64,000 bases of DNA, taken from the NCBI RefSeq assembly GCF_021390155.1, contig NZ_CP089985.1, positions 3,669,001-3,733,000 on the forward strand, read 5' to 3'. Shown here one piece after another: positions 17,427 through 28,970 of this stretch (positions are counted from its first letter, which is position 1; each line of letters opens with the position of its first letter). The position numbers and the translations under genes are program-made. This DNA comes from Pseudomonas sp. HN11. GTDB taxonomy: Bacteria; Pseudomonadota; Gammaproteobacteria; Pseudomonadales; Pseudomonadaceae. The notes beneath the pieces were generated by a model that made no database searches, was not told the origin of the DNA, and worked only from the letters and a program-made list of their open reading frames with translations.

Positions 17427-18251
17427 TCAGAGGTTCACCACATTGACGAAGCGCGGGGCGGCGGTTTCATCGATTTTCAAGCTGGTGAAGTCAAACAGGT
17501 TGCGGTCGGCCAACTGCGACGGCTGCACATTCTGCAAGCTGCGGAAGATGCTTTCGGTACGGCCCGGGGTCTTGCGCTCCCAGTCCACCAGCATTTCCTT
17601 GACCACCTGGCGTTGCAGGTTTTCCTGGGAGCCGCACAGGTTGCACGGGATGATCGGGAACTGCTTGAGGTCGGAGTAGGCCTGGATGTCCTTCTCGTTG
17701 CAATACGCCAGCGGGCGGATCACTACGTTGCGTCCGTCATCGGCGCGCAGCTTGGGCGGCATGGCCTTGAGCGAGCCGTTGAAGAACATATTGAGGAAGA
17801 AGGTCTCGACGATGTCGTCGCGGTGGTGACCCAGGGCCATCTTGGTCGCGCCGATCTCATCGGCGAAGGTGTACAGCGTGCCACGGCGCAGACGTGAGCA
17901 CAGCGAGCAGGTGGTCTTGCCTTCCGGAATCAGCTCCTTGACCACCGAGTACGTGTCTTTTTCGACGATGTGGTACTCGACGCCCAGCTCCTTGAGGTAC
18001 GCCGGCAGCACATGCTCGGGGAAGCCCGGTTGCTTCTGGTCCATGTTGACGGCGACGATCTCGAACTTGATCGGCGCGACCTTTTGCAGGTGCAGCAACA
18101 CGTCAAGCATGGTGTAGCTGTCTTTGCCGCCGGAGAGGCAAACCATGACCTTGTCGCCATCCTCGATCATGTTGAAATCGGCGACCGCTTCACCGGCCAG
18201 GCGACGCAGGCGTTTTTGCAGTTTGTTCTGGTTGACCGTAAGAGTGCCCAT
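17427..18251 (-). CDS. ttcA: tRNA 2-thiocytidine(32) synthetase
   Basis: TtcA (274 residues) thiolates cytidine 32 of some tRNAs using ATP and an iron-sulfur cluster. The PP-loop SGGKDS is at residues 40-45, and two CxxC pairs are at Cys114/Cys117 and Cys202/Cys205. It is one of several tRNA sulfur-modification genes here, with tusDCBE and mnmA. 67 bp separate it from the glycosylase-like gene on the same strand; the 18252-18513 gap holds its promoter region. Confidence 0.95.
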   Translation of the reverse strand: MGTLTVNQNKLQKRLRRLAGEAVADFNMIEDGDKVMVCLSGGKDSYTMLDVLLHLQKVAPIKFEIVAVNMDQKQPGFPEHVLPAYLKELGVEYHIVEKDTYSVVKELIPEGKTTCSLCSRLRRGTLYTFADEIGATKMALGHHRDDIVETFFLNMFFNGSLKAMPPKLRADDGRNVVIRPLAYCNEKDIQAYSDLKQFPIIPCNLCGSQENLQRQVVKEMLVDWERKTPGRTESIFRSLQNVQPSQLADRNLFDFTSLKIDETAAPRFVNVVNL

Positions 18252-18513
18252 GGCGCTTGGATCCGCTAGAGGTGTGTGACGAAAAGCCGGGTATTTTACG
18301 CAAAAAAAACATCAAAAGGGCTAGTGGTAAAAGACCCCACCGCGATTAAGCCCAATGTTTACAGCGCAATTTGCTCTAAAGGCCCTACAGTTATTCAGGT
18401 CATCACTTTCTATACTGCCACTAGAGGTCGCACATCTATCCAGACCTTTGAGGCCATTTGGCCCGTGGGCGCTCCGATGGGGGGCGATGGTAACAACGAC
18501 AGGAGTGACAGGC

Positions 18514-19116
18514 ATGATCCATCACGTCGTGGGGCTGTTTACCCATCCCGACCAGGAATGGCGGGAAATCCGTGGCGATAAAGAAGAAAGCATCGGCCAC
18601 ATGTACCTCACTCACACCCTGATTCTCGCGGCGATCCCTGCCGTCTCCGCCTTTATCGGCACCACCCAGGTCGGCTGGGTCATCGGCAATCGCGCGCCGG
18701 TGATGCTGACCCAGGAAAGCGCCCTGTGGATGACTCTTATGTCCTACGCCGCCATGCTCGGCGGCGTGGCGGTGATGGGCGCGTTCATCCACTGGATGGC
18801 CCGCACTTACGACGCCAACCCCAGCATGGCGCGCTGCGTGGCCTTTGCCACCTACACCGCTACGCCTCTGTTTATCGGCGGGCTGGCCGCACTCTATCCG
18901 CATATGTGGCTGGGCATGGTCGTGGGTACGGCGGCCATCTGTTACACGGTGTACCTGCTCTATGTGGGGCTGCCGACCTTCATGAATATCGACCCGGATG
19001 AAGGTTTCCTGTTTTCCAGCTCGGTACTGGCCGTGGGCCTGGTGGTATTGGTGGCAATCATGGCGTTTACCGTGATCGTCTGGGGCCTGGGCGTGGGCCC
19101 GATCTACACCAACTGA
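18514..19116 (+). CDS. Yip1 domain membrane protein
   Basis: A 200-residue protein with a short cytosolic start (MIHHVVGLFTHPDQEW) and five hydrophobic segments, matching the bacterial Yip1 family. Function is unknown. AGGAG at 18501-18505, eight bases before the ATG at 18514, fixes the start; a longer in-frame reading to 18355 has no support. It is followed by a hairpin terminator. Confidence 0.82.
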   Translation: MIHHVVGLFTHPDQEWREIRGDKEESIGHMYLTHTLILAAIPAVSAFIGTTQVGWVIGNRAPVMLTQESALWMTLMSYAAMLGGVAVMGAFIHWMARTYDANPSMARCVAFATYTATPLFIGGLAALYPHMWLGMVVGTAAICYTVYLLYVGLPTFMNIDPDEGFLFSSSVLAVGLVVLVAIMAFTVIVWGLGVGPIYTN

Positions 19117-19133
19117 CCTCTTAACCCTTGGGC

Positions 19134-19157
19134 AAAGCCACCGCAAGGTGGCTTTGT
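19134..19157 (+). terminator. Terminator after the Yip1 gene
   Basis: AAAGCCACC (19134-19142) and GGTGGCTTT (19147-19155) form a perfect 9-bp stem with a GCAA loop. The T run is short. Confidence 0.7.
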
Positions 19158-19243
19158 GCATCATGCATGACCATTCGGCGCCTGACAGATTCGGAAACAC
19201 CCAGCTTTGCGGCATACTGGACGTCTCTGGAGATATGTACAGC

Positions 19244-19738
19244 ATGCCCGAGCAACTCAATACCCGCGTCGAAGATTGTTTCCTGCAAGCCGAATCCTTT
19301 TTCAAACGAAGCTTCAAACGCCCCCAGGTCAGCCTCAAGCTACGGGGCCAGAAGGCCGGTGTCGCGCATTTGCACGAGAACCTGCTGCGTTTCAACCCAC
19401 AGTTGTACCGTGAAAACAGCCAACATTTCCTGAAACAGACCGTGGCCCATGAGGTGGCGCATCTGATTGCCCACCAGTTGTTTGGCGAGCGTATCCAGCC
19501 CCATGGCGAGGAATGGCAATTGATCATGCGTGGGGTCTACGAACTACCGCCGGACCGTTGCCACACCTATGAGGTGAAGCGTCGCCAGGTGACTCGCTAT
19601 ATCTACCGATGCCCGTGCGCGGACAGTGACTTTCCGTTCTCCTCACAACGCCATGGCATGGTGGCTCGAGGGCGGCGGTATTTGTGCAGGCGGTGTCGGC
19701 AGACCTTGGTGTTTACCGGCGAAACCCGCGTCGAATAG
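19244..19738 (+). CDS. sprT: SprT family zinc metalloprotein
   Basis: A 164-residue SprT-like protein with the zinc-protease motif HEVAH (His69, Glu70, His73) and a C-terminal cysteine-rich stretch (CPCAD and CRRC) forming the SprT zinc ribbon. Related eukaryotic SPRTN proteins degrade DNA-protein crosslinks; bacterial SprT is less well understood. I take the ATG at 19244 (GGAG about 11 bases upstream); an ATG at 19235 is an alternative. Confidence 0.88.
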   Translation: MPEQLNTRVEDCFLQAESFFKRSFKRPQVSLKLRGQKAGVAHLHENLLRFNPQLYRENSQHFLKQTVAHEVAHLIAHQLFGERIQPHGEEWQLIMRGVYELPPDRCHTYEVKRRQVTRYIYRCPCADSDFPFSSQRHGMVARGRRYLCRRCRQTLVFTGETRVE

Positions 19739-19741
19739 ACC

Positions 19742-20905
19742 TCAGGCAATCACGCGAGCTGTGCGCAGCTCGCTGATTCGCCGGCGGCTCAGGCCCAACT
19801 CCGTCAACACCTCATCACTGTGCGCCCCCACCGCGACACCCACATGTCGCGGTGCCGGTAAACCTTCCGAAAACTTCAACGGGCAGGCCAGTTGCGGTTG
19901 GGTGGAACCATCGCCGCGCGGCACCTGGCTGACCAGTGCCCGCGCCTTGAGCTGTGGATGCTCCATCGCTTCACTTAGGCTCAACACCGGCTCCACACAG
20001 GCATCCGCTCCGGCGAACAACGTGCACAACTCATCAAAGCTGCGCTTCTCAAACTCGACTTGCAGCGCAATCTTGAGCTTGGGCGACAACCCCAGTGCCG
20101 CCAGCTCCGGCCGTCCCAGCGCGTCGCAGAGCTGCTGCATAAACCCAGGCTCCAGGCTGCCCACTGACATCCAGCGCCCATCCCGCGAGCGGTAGTAATC
20201 GTAAAAACTGCCGCCATTGAGCACATGCCCCTCCCGCTCCGGTTCTACCCCACACGCCAGGTAGCCCGCGCCGGCCATGGCGTTCAGGCTGAACGAGCAG
20301 TCAGTCATGCTCACATCCAGGTATTGGCCGACTCCGCTCTGCTGCCGGGCGATGACCGCCGCCAGCAACCCCACCACCGCATGCAGCGAACCACCGCCCA
20401 CATCCGCCAATTGCACGCCGAGGGGCACAGGCCCGCTGTCCTGGCGCCCGGTGTAACTGGCCACCCCGGCCAGCGCCAGGTAATTGATATCGTGCCCGGC
20501 GCGGTCCTTATAGGGTCCCGTCTGGCCGTAACCGGTTATCGACACATAAATCAGCCGGGGATTGATCGCTTTCAGTGCCTCATAGCCCAAACCCAGGCGC
20601 TCCATCACCCCCGGCCGGAATTGTTCGAGCAGGATGTCGTAGCCCTTCACCAGCGCCCGCACAATCTCCAGCGCCTCGGCCTGCTTGAGGTCCAGCGCCA
20701 GACTGCGTTTGTTACGATTGAGGTAGGCGTGGCTGGCCGACGTGCCCTGATCATGGGGCGGCAGCACGCGCAACAGGTCCAGGCGCGTGGGCGACTCGAT
20801 GCGCAGCACCTCGGCGCCCATGTCCGCCAGCATCAGAGAGGCAAACGGGCCAGGCAGCAGGGTGGAAAAGTCCAGCACTTTGAGGGACGCCAAGGGACCT
20901 GACAT
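19742..20905 (-). CDS. CaiB/BaiF family CoA-transferase (type III)
   Basis: A 387-residue family III CoA-transferase. The N-terminal LKVLDFSTLLPGPFASLMLA with ADMGAEVLRIE and the segment YGQTGPYKDRAGHDINYLAL, containing the catalytic Asp, are typical. Such enzymes move CoA between carboxylic acids; the substrate cannot be read from sequence or neighbours. The ATG at 20905 has GGAG six bases upstream; a GTG at 20935 would add ten residues. It ends 3 bp from sprT and diverges from tusD. Confidence 0.88.
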   Translation of the reverse strand: MSGPLASLKVLDFSTLLPGPFASLMLADMGAEVLRIESPTRLDLLRVLPPHDQGTSASHAYLNRNKRSLALDLKQAEALEIVRALVKGYDILLEQFRPGVMERLGLGYEALKAINPRLIYVSITGYGQTGPYKDRAGHDINYLALAGVASYTGRQDSGPVPLGVQLADVGGGSLHAVVGLLAAVIARQQSGVGQYLDVSMTDCSFSLNAMAGAGYLACGVEPEREGHVLNGGSFYDYYRSRDGRWMSVGSLEPGFMQQLCDALGRPELAALGLSPKLKIALQVEFEKRSFDELCTLFAGADACVEPVLSLSEAMEHPQLKARALVSQVPRGDGSTQPQLACPLKFSEGLPAPRHVGVAVGAHSDEVLTELGLSRRRISELRTARVIA

Positions 20906-21062
20906 GGGCACTCCATTTTCGTTTCGACTGCCCACAGACTAGGCAGCAGTACGCTTGCCGGCAATCGCCGAAACAGTCAGCAAAGGTGACCGTTTTGATC
21001 ACGGCGGGCTTTTTCGTGGCGGCGGCTTTATCATTGGCTCACGTTTGCTTGCAGAGTGTTCC

Positions 21063-21455
21063 ATGAAGTTTGCGATTGCCCTGTTTTCCGCCGCCCACGC
21101 GCCCTCCTCGCGCCGCGCCCTGCTGTTCGCCCAGGCGGCGCTGGCCGGCGGGCATGAGATTGTGCGGCTGTTTTTCTATCAGGACGGCGTGCACAGCGCG
21201 TCCAACAACATCGTTGCGCCCCAGGATGAGCAAGACATTGCCCGCCAATGGCGTGAGTTTGTCAGCCAGCACCAGCTTGATGGCGTGGTGTGCATCGCCG
21301 CCGCGTTACGCCGTGGCGTACTCAACCAGGAGGAAGCCACACGGTATCAGCGTACAGCGGTGAATCTGGAGGCGCCCTGGGCGCTGTCTGGCCTGGGGCA
21401 ATTACATGATGCGATCCAGGATGCCGACCGCCTGATCTGTTTTGGAGGGCCGTGA
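21063..21455 (+). CDS. tusD: Sulfur-relay protein TusD
   Basis: A 130-residue DsrE-fold protein. Cys77 in GVVCIAAALRRGV is the expected persulfide-carrying residue. TusD works in the TusBCD heterohexamer that takes sulfur from TusA and hands it to TusE for 2-thiouridine formation on tRNA. The ATG at 21063 matches the family start MKFAIALFSAAH. tusC follows after one base. Confidence 0.92.
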   Translation: MKFAIALFSAAHAPSSRRALLFAQAALAGGHEIVRLFFYQDGVHSASNNIVAPQDEQDIARQWREFVSQHQLDGVVCIAAALRRGVLNQEEATRYQRTAVNLEAPWALSGLGQLHDAIQDADRLICFGGP

Positions 21456-21456
21456 G

Positions 21457-21807
21457 ATGTCTGAATCCTTATTGGTGATCAGCCGCCAGGCTCCATGGTC
21501 AGGGCCGAGCGCACGGGAAGCGCTGGACATCGTGCTGGCCGGTGGCGCGTTCGATCTGCCCATCGGCTTGCTGTTCATGGATGACGGCGTGTTCCAGCTC
21601 GCTGCGCACCAGAACGCCAAGGCCGTGCAACAAAAGGACCTCAGTGCCAACCTGCAGGCACTGGGGCTGTTCGGCATCGACGATGTATTTGTCTGCCGTC
21701 ACAGCATGGCCGTGCGTGGCTTGACGCCGCCCACCGAGGCGCAACCGTTGAGCAACGAAGCTATTTCCCAATTGATTGACCGTTACGACCAGGTGATTAC
21801 CCTCTGA
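21457..21807 (+). CDS. tusC: Sulfur-relay protein TusC
   Basis: A 116-residue DsrF-like member of the TusBCD complex, recognised by APWSGPSAREALDIVLAGGA and FDLPIGLLFMDDGVFQL. GGAGGG precedes the ATG at 21457. It overlaps the tusB start by one base. It has a structural role in the sulfur-relay hexamer with TusB and TusD. Confidence 0.92.
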   Translation: MSESLLVISRQAPWSGPSAREALDIVLAGGAFDLPIGLLFMDDGVFQLAAHQNAKAVQQKDLSANLQALGLFGIDDVFVCRHSMAVRGLTPPTEAQPLSNEAISQLIDRYDQVITL

Positions 21808-22085
21808 TGTCGACTTTACACGTGGTGTCTCACTCCCCGTTTTCCGACAGTCGCCTCGACAGCTGCCTGCGTATCTGCGGCGCCGAGGACGCGATCCTGC
21901 TGTGCGGCGACGGCGCCTATGGGCTGCACGCCCCGGCCCTGCACACCAAGGGCGTGAAGGTGTTTGTGCTGGCCGAAGACATGCAGGCGCGCAACCTGCC
22001 GCTGCCGGACTGGGCCGACAGCGTGGACTACCCAGGTTTCGTGCAGCTGTCGATCGACTACGACAAGGTCAACACCTGGCTATGA
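21807..22085 (+). CDS. tusB: Sulfur-relay protein TusB
   Basis: A 92-residue DsrH family protein with the usual start MSTLHVVSHSPF and the segment DAILLCGDGAYGL. Third member of the TusBCD complex. Overlaps of 1 bp with tusC and 4 bp with tusE imply coupled translation and fixed stoichiometry. Confidence 0.91.
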   Translation: MSTLHVVSHSPFSDSRLDSCLRICGAEDAILLCGDGAYGLHAPALHTKGVKVFVLAEDMQARNLPLPDWADSVDYPGFVQLSIDYDKVNTWL

Positions 22086-22417
22086 ACACCCTGACCGTAG
22101 GCGCACGCACCCTGGAACTGGACAAGGACGGCTATTTGGCTGATCTGAACGACTGGTCCACTGAGGTCGCGCAGGCCCTGGCTGCCGCCGAGGCGCTGGA
22201 GCTGACCCCGGCCCACTGGGAAATTCTCGAACTGCTGCGCCAGTTCTATGCCGAATTCCAGCTGTCCCCGGCCACGCGTCCGCTGATCAAGTACACCGCC
22301 TTGAAACTCGGCCCGGAAAAGGGCAACAGCCTGCACCTCAACAAACTGTTCAACGGCACTCCCGCCAAACTCGCCGCCAAGCTGGCGGGCCTGCCCAGGC
22401 CGACGAATTGCTTATGA
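22082..22417 (+). CDS. tusE: Sulfur-relay protein TusE (DsrC family)
   Basis: A 111-residue DsrC-fold protein. The penultimate Cys110 (PRPTNCL) is the conserved sulfur-accepting residue; the second DsrC cysteine found in sulfite reducers is missing, as expected for TusE. It accepts persulfide from TusBCD and passes it to MnmA, encoded at 42399-43523. It overlaps the next gene by ATGA. Confidence 0.94.
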   Translation: MNTLTVGARTLELDKDGYLADLNDWSTEVAQALAAAEALELTPAHWEILELLRQFYAEFQLSPATRPLIKYTALKLGPEKGNSLHLNKLFNGTPAKLAAKLAGLPRPTNCL

Positions 22418-23415
22418 CCGACTTTGCCCCGCTGACCCTCGAACCCCCTGCCGAACACCCGTTTGCGCAGTTCGTGCGCATCTTGGGTAAAGGCAAGCGC
22501 GGCGCGCGCAACCTAACCCGCGAGGAGGCCCGCGAAGCCATGGGCATGTTGCTCGACGAAAAAGTCGAAGACACCCAGCTCGGCGCTTTCCTGATGCTGC
22601 TGCGCCACAAGGAAGAAAGCCCGGAAGAACTCGCCGGTTTCACCGAAGCCGTGCGTGAACGCCTGGATGCCCCGGCGCTGAACGTGGACGTCGACTGGCC
22701 GACCTATGCCGGCAAGAAGCGCCATTTGCCGTGGTACCTGCTGGCCGCCAAGTGCCTGGCGCAAAATGGCGTGCGCATCCTTATGCACGGCGGCGGCACG
22801 CACACGGCAGGCCGGTTGTACACCGAACAATTGCTGGAAGGCTTGCAGATCCCCCTGTGCCGGAACTGGCAACAGGTCGAGGCGGCTTACGCGCAAGGCA
22901 ACCTGGCATTTATCCCGCTGGGCGATTGGGCGCCGCAACTGCAACGCATGATCGACTTGCGCAACACCCTGGGCCTGCGCTCGCCGATTCACTCCCTGGC
23001 GCGTTTGCTCAATCCCTTGAGTGCGCGCCTGGGCCTGCAGAGTATCTTCCATCCGGGTTATCAGGGTGTGCACCGCGATGCCAGCGGCCTGCTCGGCGAC
23101 AACGTGATCGTGGTGAAGGGCGATGGCGGCGAGATCGAGATCAACCCCGACTCGGCCAGCCATCTCTACGGCACCACCGGCGGCGAAAGCTGGGACGAAG
23201 CGTGGCCCGCCCTCTCCATCCAGCGCCACGTCAAACCGGCCACACTCGAACCGGAACACCTGAAGGCGCTGTGGCGCGGTGATGTCGAAGACAGTTACCC
23301 GCAACTGGCATTGATCGCGACCATGGCCCTGGCTTTGCGCGGCCTGGGCCATCCACGGGAACAAGCGTTCGCCATGGCCCAGCAATATTGGGATGCGCGG
23401 GACAAATCGATTTAA
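22414..23415 (+). CDS. TrpD2/YbiB-like glycosyl (phosphoribosyl) transferase family protein
   Basis: A 333-residue protein of the anthranilate-phosphoribosyltransferase-like superfamily (YbiB/TrpD2). It has the N-terminal helical domain EEAREAMGMLLDEKVEDTQL and the glycine-rich loop LMHGGGTHTAGR in place of the TrpD phosphate loop. E. coli YbiB binds nucleic acids instead of making tryptophan precursors. The ATG overlaps the tusE stop, so it is translated with the sulfur-relay genes; a role in RNA metabolism is plausible but unproven. Confidence 0.82.
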   Translation: MTDFAPLTLEPPAEHPFAQFVRILGKGKRGARNLTREEAREAMGMLLDEKVEDTQLGAFLMLLRHKEESPEELAGFTEAVRERLDAPALNVDVDWPTYAGKKRHLPWYLLAAKCLAQNGVRILMHGGGTHTAGRLYTEQLLEGLQIPLCRNWQQVEAAYAQGNLAFIPLGDWAPQLQRMIDLRNTLGLRSPIHSLARLLNPLSARLGLQSIFHPGYQGVHRDASGLLGDNVIVVKGDGGEIEINPDSASHLYGTTGGESWDEAWPALSIQRHVKPATLEPEHLKALWRGDVEDSYPQLALIATMALALRGLGHPREQAFAMAQQYWDARDKSI

Positions 23416-23503
23416 TCGATCATTATCGCCCGGTCTTTGCGCTTTTAAATCGAACTCAGCCCTTTAGACTGGCCTCCAATGCTTATTAGTTGAGGAGCCA
23501 GTC

Positions 23504-24505
23504 ATGGGCTTGCTGATCGAAGGACACTGGAAAGACCAGTGGTACGAAAGTAGCGCAGACGGCGCATTCCAACGGGAACAGGCGCAACGCCGGAACTGGG
23601 TGACCGCCGACGGTGCGCCTGGCCCGAGTGGTGAGGGTGGTTTCAAAGCCGAAGCCGGTCGTTACCACCTCTATGTTTCTCTCGCCTGCCCCTGGGCCCA
23701 TCGCACCCTGATCCTGCGCAAGCTCAAAGGCCTGGAAAGCCAGATCGATGTGTCCGTGGTCAGTTGGCTGATGCTGGAAAACGGCTGGACCTTCGATAAG
23801 GCCCACGGCTCGACCGGCGACAAACTCGACGACTTTGCCTTCATGCACCAGCGTTACACCGCCGACACTGCCGACTACACCGGGCGCGTCACCGTCCCGG
23901 TACTGTGGGACAAGAAGCTCAAGCGCATCGTCAGCAATGAATCGGCGGAGATCATCCGCATGTTCAACAGTGCGTTCAATGAGTTGACCGGCAATACCCT
24001 CGACTTCTACCCCGAGCCGCTGCGCGCGACCATCGACACGCTGAACGAGCGCATCTACCCTGCTGTGAACAACGGCGTGTACCGCGCGGGCTTCGCGACG
24101 TCGCAGCAGGCATATGAGAGTGCATTTGAGGATGTATTCGCGCAGTTGGATCAACTGGAACAGCATCTGGGCGACCATCGCTACCTGGCCGGCGAGTACT
24201 TGACCGAAGCCGATGTGCGGTTGTTTACCACACTGATCCGCTTTGATGCAGTGTATTACAGCCACTTCAAATGCAACCTGCGCAGGATTGCGGATTATCC
24301 GAACCTGTCGAGCTGGTTAAGGGAACTGTATCAATGGCCGGGTGTGGCCGAGACGGTGGATTTTGCGCACATCAAGGGGCATTACTATGCCAGCCACCGG
24401 ACAATCAATCCGACGGGAATTGTGCCGAAGGGGCCGTTGCAGAAGTTTGATGAAAAGCATGATCGAGAAAGGTTGAGCGGCAAATCTGTATTTGTCGCCC
24501 AGTAG
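23504..24505 (+). CDS. yqjG: Glutathionyl-hydroquinone reductase (YqjG/Xi-class GST)
   Basis: A 333-residue Xi-class glutathione transferase. LACPWAHRTLILRK holds the catalytic Cys62 that sets this class apart from other GSTs, and the C-terminal domain carries the helical GST fold (GDHRYLAGEYLTEADVRLFT). These enzymes reduce glutathionyl-hydroquinones to hydroquinones. GAGGAG precedes the ATG. The gene is convergent with cysG across a palindrome. Confidence 0.92.
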   Translation: MGLLIEGHWKDQWYESSADGAFQREQAQRRNWVTADGAPGPSGEGGFKAEAGRYHLYVSLACPWAHRTLILRKLKGLESQIDVSVVSWLMLENGWTFDKAHGSTGDKLDDFAFMHQRYTADTADYTGRVTVPVLWDKKLKRIVSNESAEIIRMFNSAFNELTGNTLDFYPEPLRATIDTLNERIYPAVNNGVYRAGFATSQQAYESAFEDVFAQLDQLEQHLGDHRYLAGEYLTEADVRLFTTLIRFDAVYYSHFKCNLRRIADYPNLSSWLRELYQWPGVAETVDFAHIKGHYYASHRTINPTGIVPKGPLQKFDEKHDRERLSGKSVFVAQ

Positions 24506-24507
24506 TA

Positions 24508-24557
24508 TTTGTGGTGAACGGACTTGCGTCGCGCGAGGCAAGCTCGCTCACCACAAA
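24508..24557. repeat. Long palindrome of a second REP family
   Basis: TTTGTGGTGA (24508-24517) and TCACCACAAA (24548-24557) are perfect inverted copies, with a partly matching GACTTGC/GCAAGCTC inside. The arms resemble a GTGGTGAGCGAGCTTGC REP family distinct from the GTGGGAGCG type elsewhere. It sits between the convergent yqjG and cysG genes and can fold as a single hairpin. Confidence 0.7.
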
Positions 24558-24571
24558 AGCAGGCGACACGT

Positions 24572-25966
24572 TCAGATTTGGGACTGAGCGCCCTCAAACC
24601 ACTTGAGCTTCTCGCGCAACACCACCACTTCACCCACGATTACCAGCGTCGGCGCATGCACTTCATGCTCCGCCACCATGCGCGGCAGGTCCGCCAGCGT
24701 GCCGGTAAACACGCGCTGGTTGGACGTGGTGCCCTGCTGGATCAGCGCTGCTGGGGTATCCGGTGCACGCCCATGCTTGATCAGTTGCTCGCAGATGATC
24801 GGCAAGCCAATCAACCCCATGTAGAACACCAGGGTCTGCGAAGGCCCCACCAGATCATGCCAAGGCAGGTCCGATGTCCCGTCCTTCAGATGCCCGGTGA
24901 TAAACCGCACCGACTGCGCATAATCGCGATGGGTCAGCGGAATCCCGGCATACGCCGCGCAACCGCTGGCCGCGGTGATCCCCGGCACCACCTGGAACGG
25001 GATGCCGTGGGCCGCCAGTTCTTCGATCTCTTCGCCACCCCGGCCAAAGATGAACGGATCGCCACCCTTGAGGCGCAGCACGCGCTTGCCCTGCTTGGCC
25101 AGGTCCACCAGTTGCTGGTTGATCTGGTCCTGAGGCACGGCATGGTCGGCGCGGCGCTTGCCGACATACACGCGCTCGGCGTCACGGCGGCAGAGCTCCA
25201 GGATCGCCGGGGCGACCAGACGGTCGTAGAGCACCACGTCGGCCTGCTGCATCAGGCGCAAGGCACGGAAAGTCAGCAGGTCCGGGTCACCGGGGCCCGC
25301 ACCTACCAGGTAAACCTCACCCGGCGCATAGGGCGGCGCGCCATTGACCTTTTCGATCAACAGACGCTCAGCCTCATCGCCTTGACCTGCCAATTGACGG
25401 TCGGCAATCGGGCCTTGGAAAACCTCTTCCCAGAACGCCCGACGTTGCTGCACATCCGGATACAAACCTTTGACCTGCGCACGAAAACGCGCCGCCAACC
25501 CGGCCAATTGACCGTAAGTGGACGGAATCCAGGTTTCTAGCTTGGCGCGGATCAAGCGCGCCAGCACCGGCGCATCACCGCCGCTGGACACCGCGATCAC
25601 CAAGGGTGAGCGATCGACAATCGCCGGGAAGATCACGCTGCACAAGGCTGGCGCATCCACCACATTGACCGGTACGCAGCGGCGCTTGGCATCGCTGGAC
25701 ACTTGCGCGTTCAGCGGCTCGTCGTCGGTTGCCGCGATGATCAGGGTGCAACCGTCAAGGTCCGCCTCCTGATAACCGCGCAATATCAGTTCTCCGCCAC
25801 TGCCCAGTACCAGCGCCGTGAGCTGGTCTTCGATCTGGGGAGCAACCACCCGCAGCAACGCACCGGCGTCGGCCAGCAGCCGGGATTTGCGCAAGGCAAT
25901 CTCCCCACCACCGACGACCAACACACGACTGCCGCGCAGGTTATGAAACAGCGGCAGAAATTCCAT
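24572..25966 (-). CDS. cysG: Siroheme synthase (trifunctional)
   Basis: CysG (464 residues) converts uroporphyrinogen III to siroheme, the cofactor of sulfite and nitrite reductases. The N-terminal dehydrogenase/ferrochelatase half begins [20 protein letters not shown]. The C-terminal methyltransferase half begins near residue 216 with [18 protein letters not shown] and includes [15 protein letters not shown]. The stop of serS abuts the start, so it is cotranscribed with serS. Confidence 0.96.
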   Translation of the reverse strand: MEFLPLFHNLRGSRVLVVGGGEIALRKSRLLADAGALLRVVAPQIEDQLTALVLGSGGELILRGYQEADLDGCTLIIAATDDEPLNAQVSSDAKRRCVPVNVVDAPALCSVIFPAIVDRSPLVIAVSSGGDAPVLARLIRAKLETWIPSTYGQLAGLAARFRAQVKGLYPDVQQRRAFWEEVFQGPIADRQLAGQGDEAERLLIEKVNGAPPYAPGEVYLVGAGPGDPDLLTFRALRLMQQADVVLYDRLVAPAILELCRRDAERVYVGKRRADHAVPQDQINQQLVDLAKQGKRVLRLKGGDPFIFGRGGEEIEELAAHGIPFQVVPGITAASGCAAYAGIPLTHRDYAQSVRFITGHLKDGTSDLPWHDLVGPSQTLVFYMGLIGLPIICEQLIKHGRAPDTPAALIQQGTTSNQRVFTGTLADLPRMVAEHEVHAPTLVIVGEVVVLREKLKWFEGAQSQI

Positions 25967-27637
<1,671 letters not shown>

Positions 27638-27638
<1 letters not shown>

Positions 27639-28960
27639 TACTTTCTCCGCTGTTTGGGACTGAGTCGATCGAGTTGTGCGAGGTGACTGAGCTTTTCGCC
27701 AATCTTCAGTTCCAGGCCACGGGGCACTGGCTGATAGAGCGGGAGTGGCTCAAGTTCATCGGGGAAGTAGTCTTCACCGGCCGCATAGGCGTCCGGTTCA
27801 TCATGGGCGTAGCGATATTCATCACCATAACCCAGTTGTTTCATCAGCTTGGTCGGCGCGTTGCGCAGGTGCATCGGCACTTCGAGGGAGCCGTATTCGG
27901 CGGCGGCACGCAGGGCCGACTTGAAGCCCATGTACACCGCGTTGCTCTTCGGCGCACAGGCAAGATAGGTGATGGCCTGGGCCACCGCCAGCTCGCCTTC
28001 CGGGCTGCCGAGGCGCTCCTGCACGTCCCAGGCGGCAAGGCACAGGCTCAATGCGCGCGGGTCGGCGTTGCCGATGTCTTCGCTGGCCATGCGTACGACG
28101 CGGCGGGCGAGGTACAGCGGGTCGCAACCACCGTCGATCATGCGCGCGAACCAGTACAGCGCGCCGTCCGGGTTGGAGCCGCGCACGGATTTATGCAGGG
28201 CCGAGATCTGGTCGTAGAAGGCTTCACCGCCCTTGTCGAAACGCCGCCGCGTGTCGCCGAGCAGGCTTTGCAGGAGGTCGACGCCAATCTCGCTGCCGTC
28301 TTCGGCCAGGTCGGAGGCGTTCTCCACCAGGTTGAGAAAGCGGCGACCATCACCATCGGCGGCGGCCAGCAGGATCTTGAAGCCCTCCTCGCTGACGCTG
28401 AGTTGCCGCTTACCCAGGCCCTTGTCTTCATTCAGGGCCCGCTGCAACAGCTTCCGCATGGCGGCCTCGTCCAGGCTTTTCAGCACATAGACCCGCGCCC
28501 GCGAGAGCAATGCGTTGTTCAGTTCGAACGAAGGGTTTTCGGTGGTGGCGCCGATAAAGATCAGCGTGCCATCTTCCACATAGGGCAAAAACGCATCCTG
28601 CTGCGATTTGTTGAAGCGGTGCACTTCATCGACAAACAGGATAGTGCGCTTGCCGTATTGACCGGCCTGTTGCTTGGCAACTTCCACCGCCTGGCGGATC
28701 TCCTTGACCCCTGCCAGGACCGCCGAGACTGTTTCAAAGTGCGCATCCGAGACCTTTGCCAGCAACCGCGCCAAGGTGGTCTTGCCCACCCCCGGCGGCC
28801 CCCAGAAAATCATCGAGTGCAGCGCACCCTGCTCCAGGGCTTCGCGCAAAGGCTTGCCGCGAGCCAGCAGGTGTTCCTGACCGACGTACTCATCCAGGTT
28901 GGTCGAACGCAAGCGCGCGGCCAATGGCTGGGCAATCGGGTCACTTCGAAACAGGTCCAT
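27638..28960 (-). CDS. rarA: Replication-associated recombination protein RarA (MgsA)
   Basis: A 440-residue AAA+ ATPase related to clamp loaders. Walker [18 protein letters not shown] and Walker [20 protein letters not shown] are clear, with a sensor arginine in [20 protein letters not shown]. RarA acts at stalled replication forks. It lies 10 bp after lolA. Confidence 0.95.
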
Positions 28961-28970
28961 GGGCAGCGTG

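Noticed and set aside
18355..18513. Longer N terminus for the Yip1 protein
   Set aside because: The extension lacks a ribosome site and family-like sequence, whereas the ATG at 18514 has AGGAG at good spacing.
27639..27700. Fluoride riboswitch before crcB
   Set aside because: crcB follows rarA without a gap; no crcB-motif fold is evident in the coding sequence upstream.
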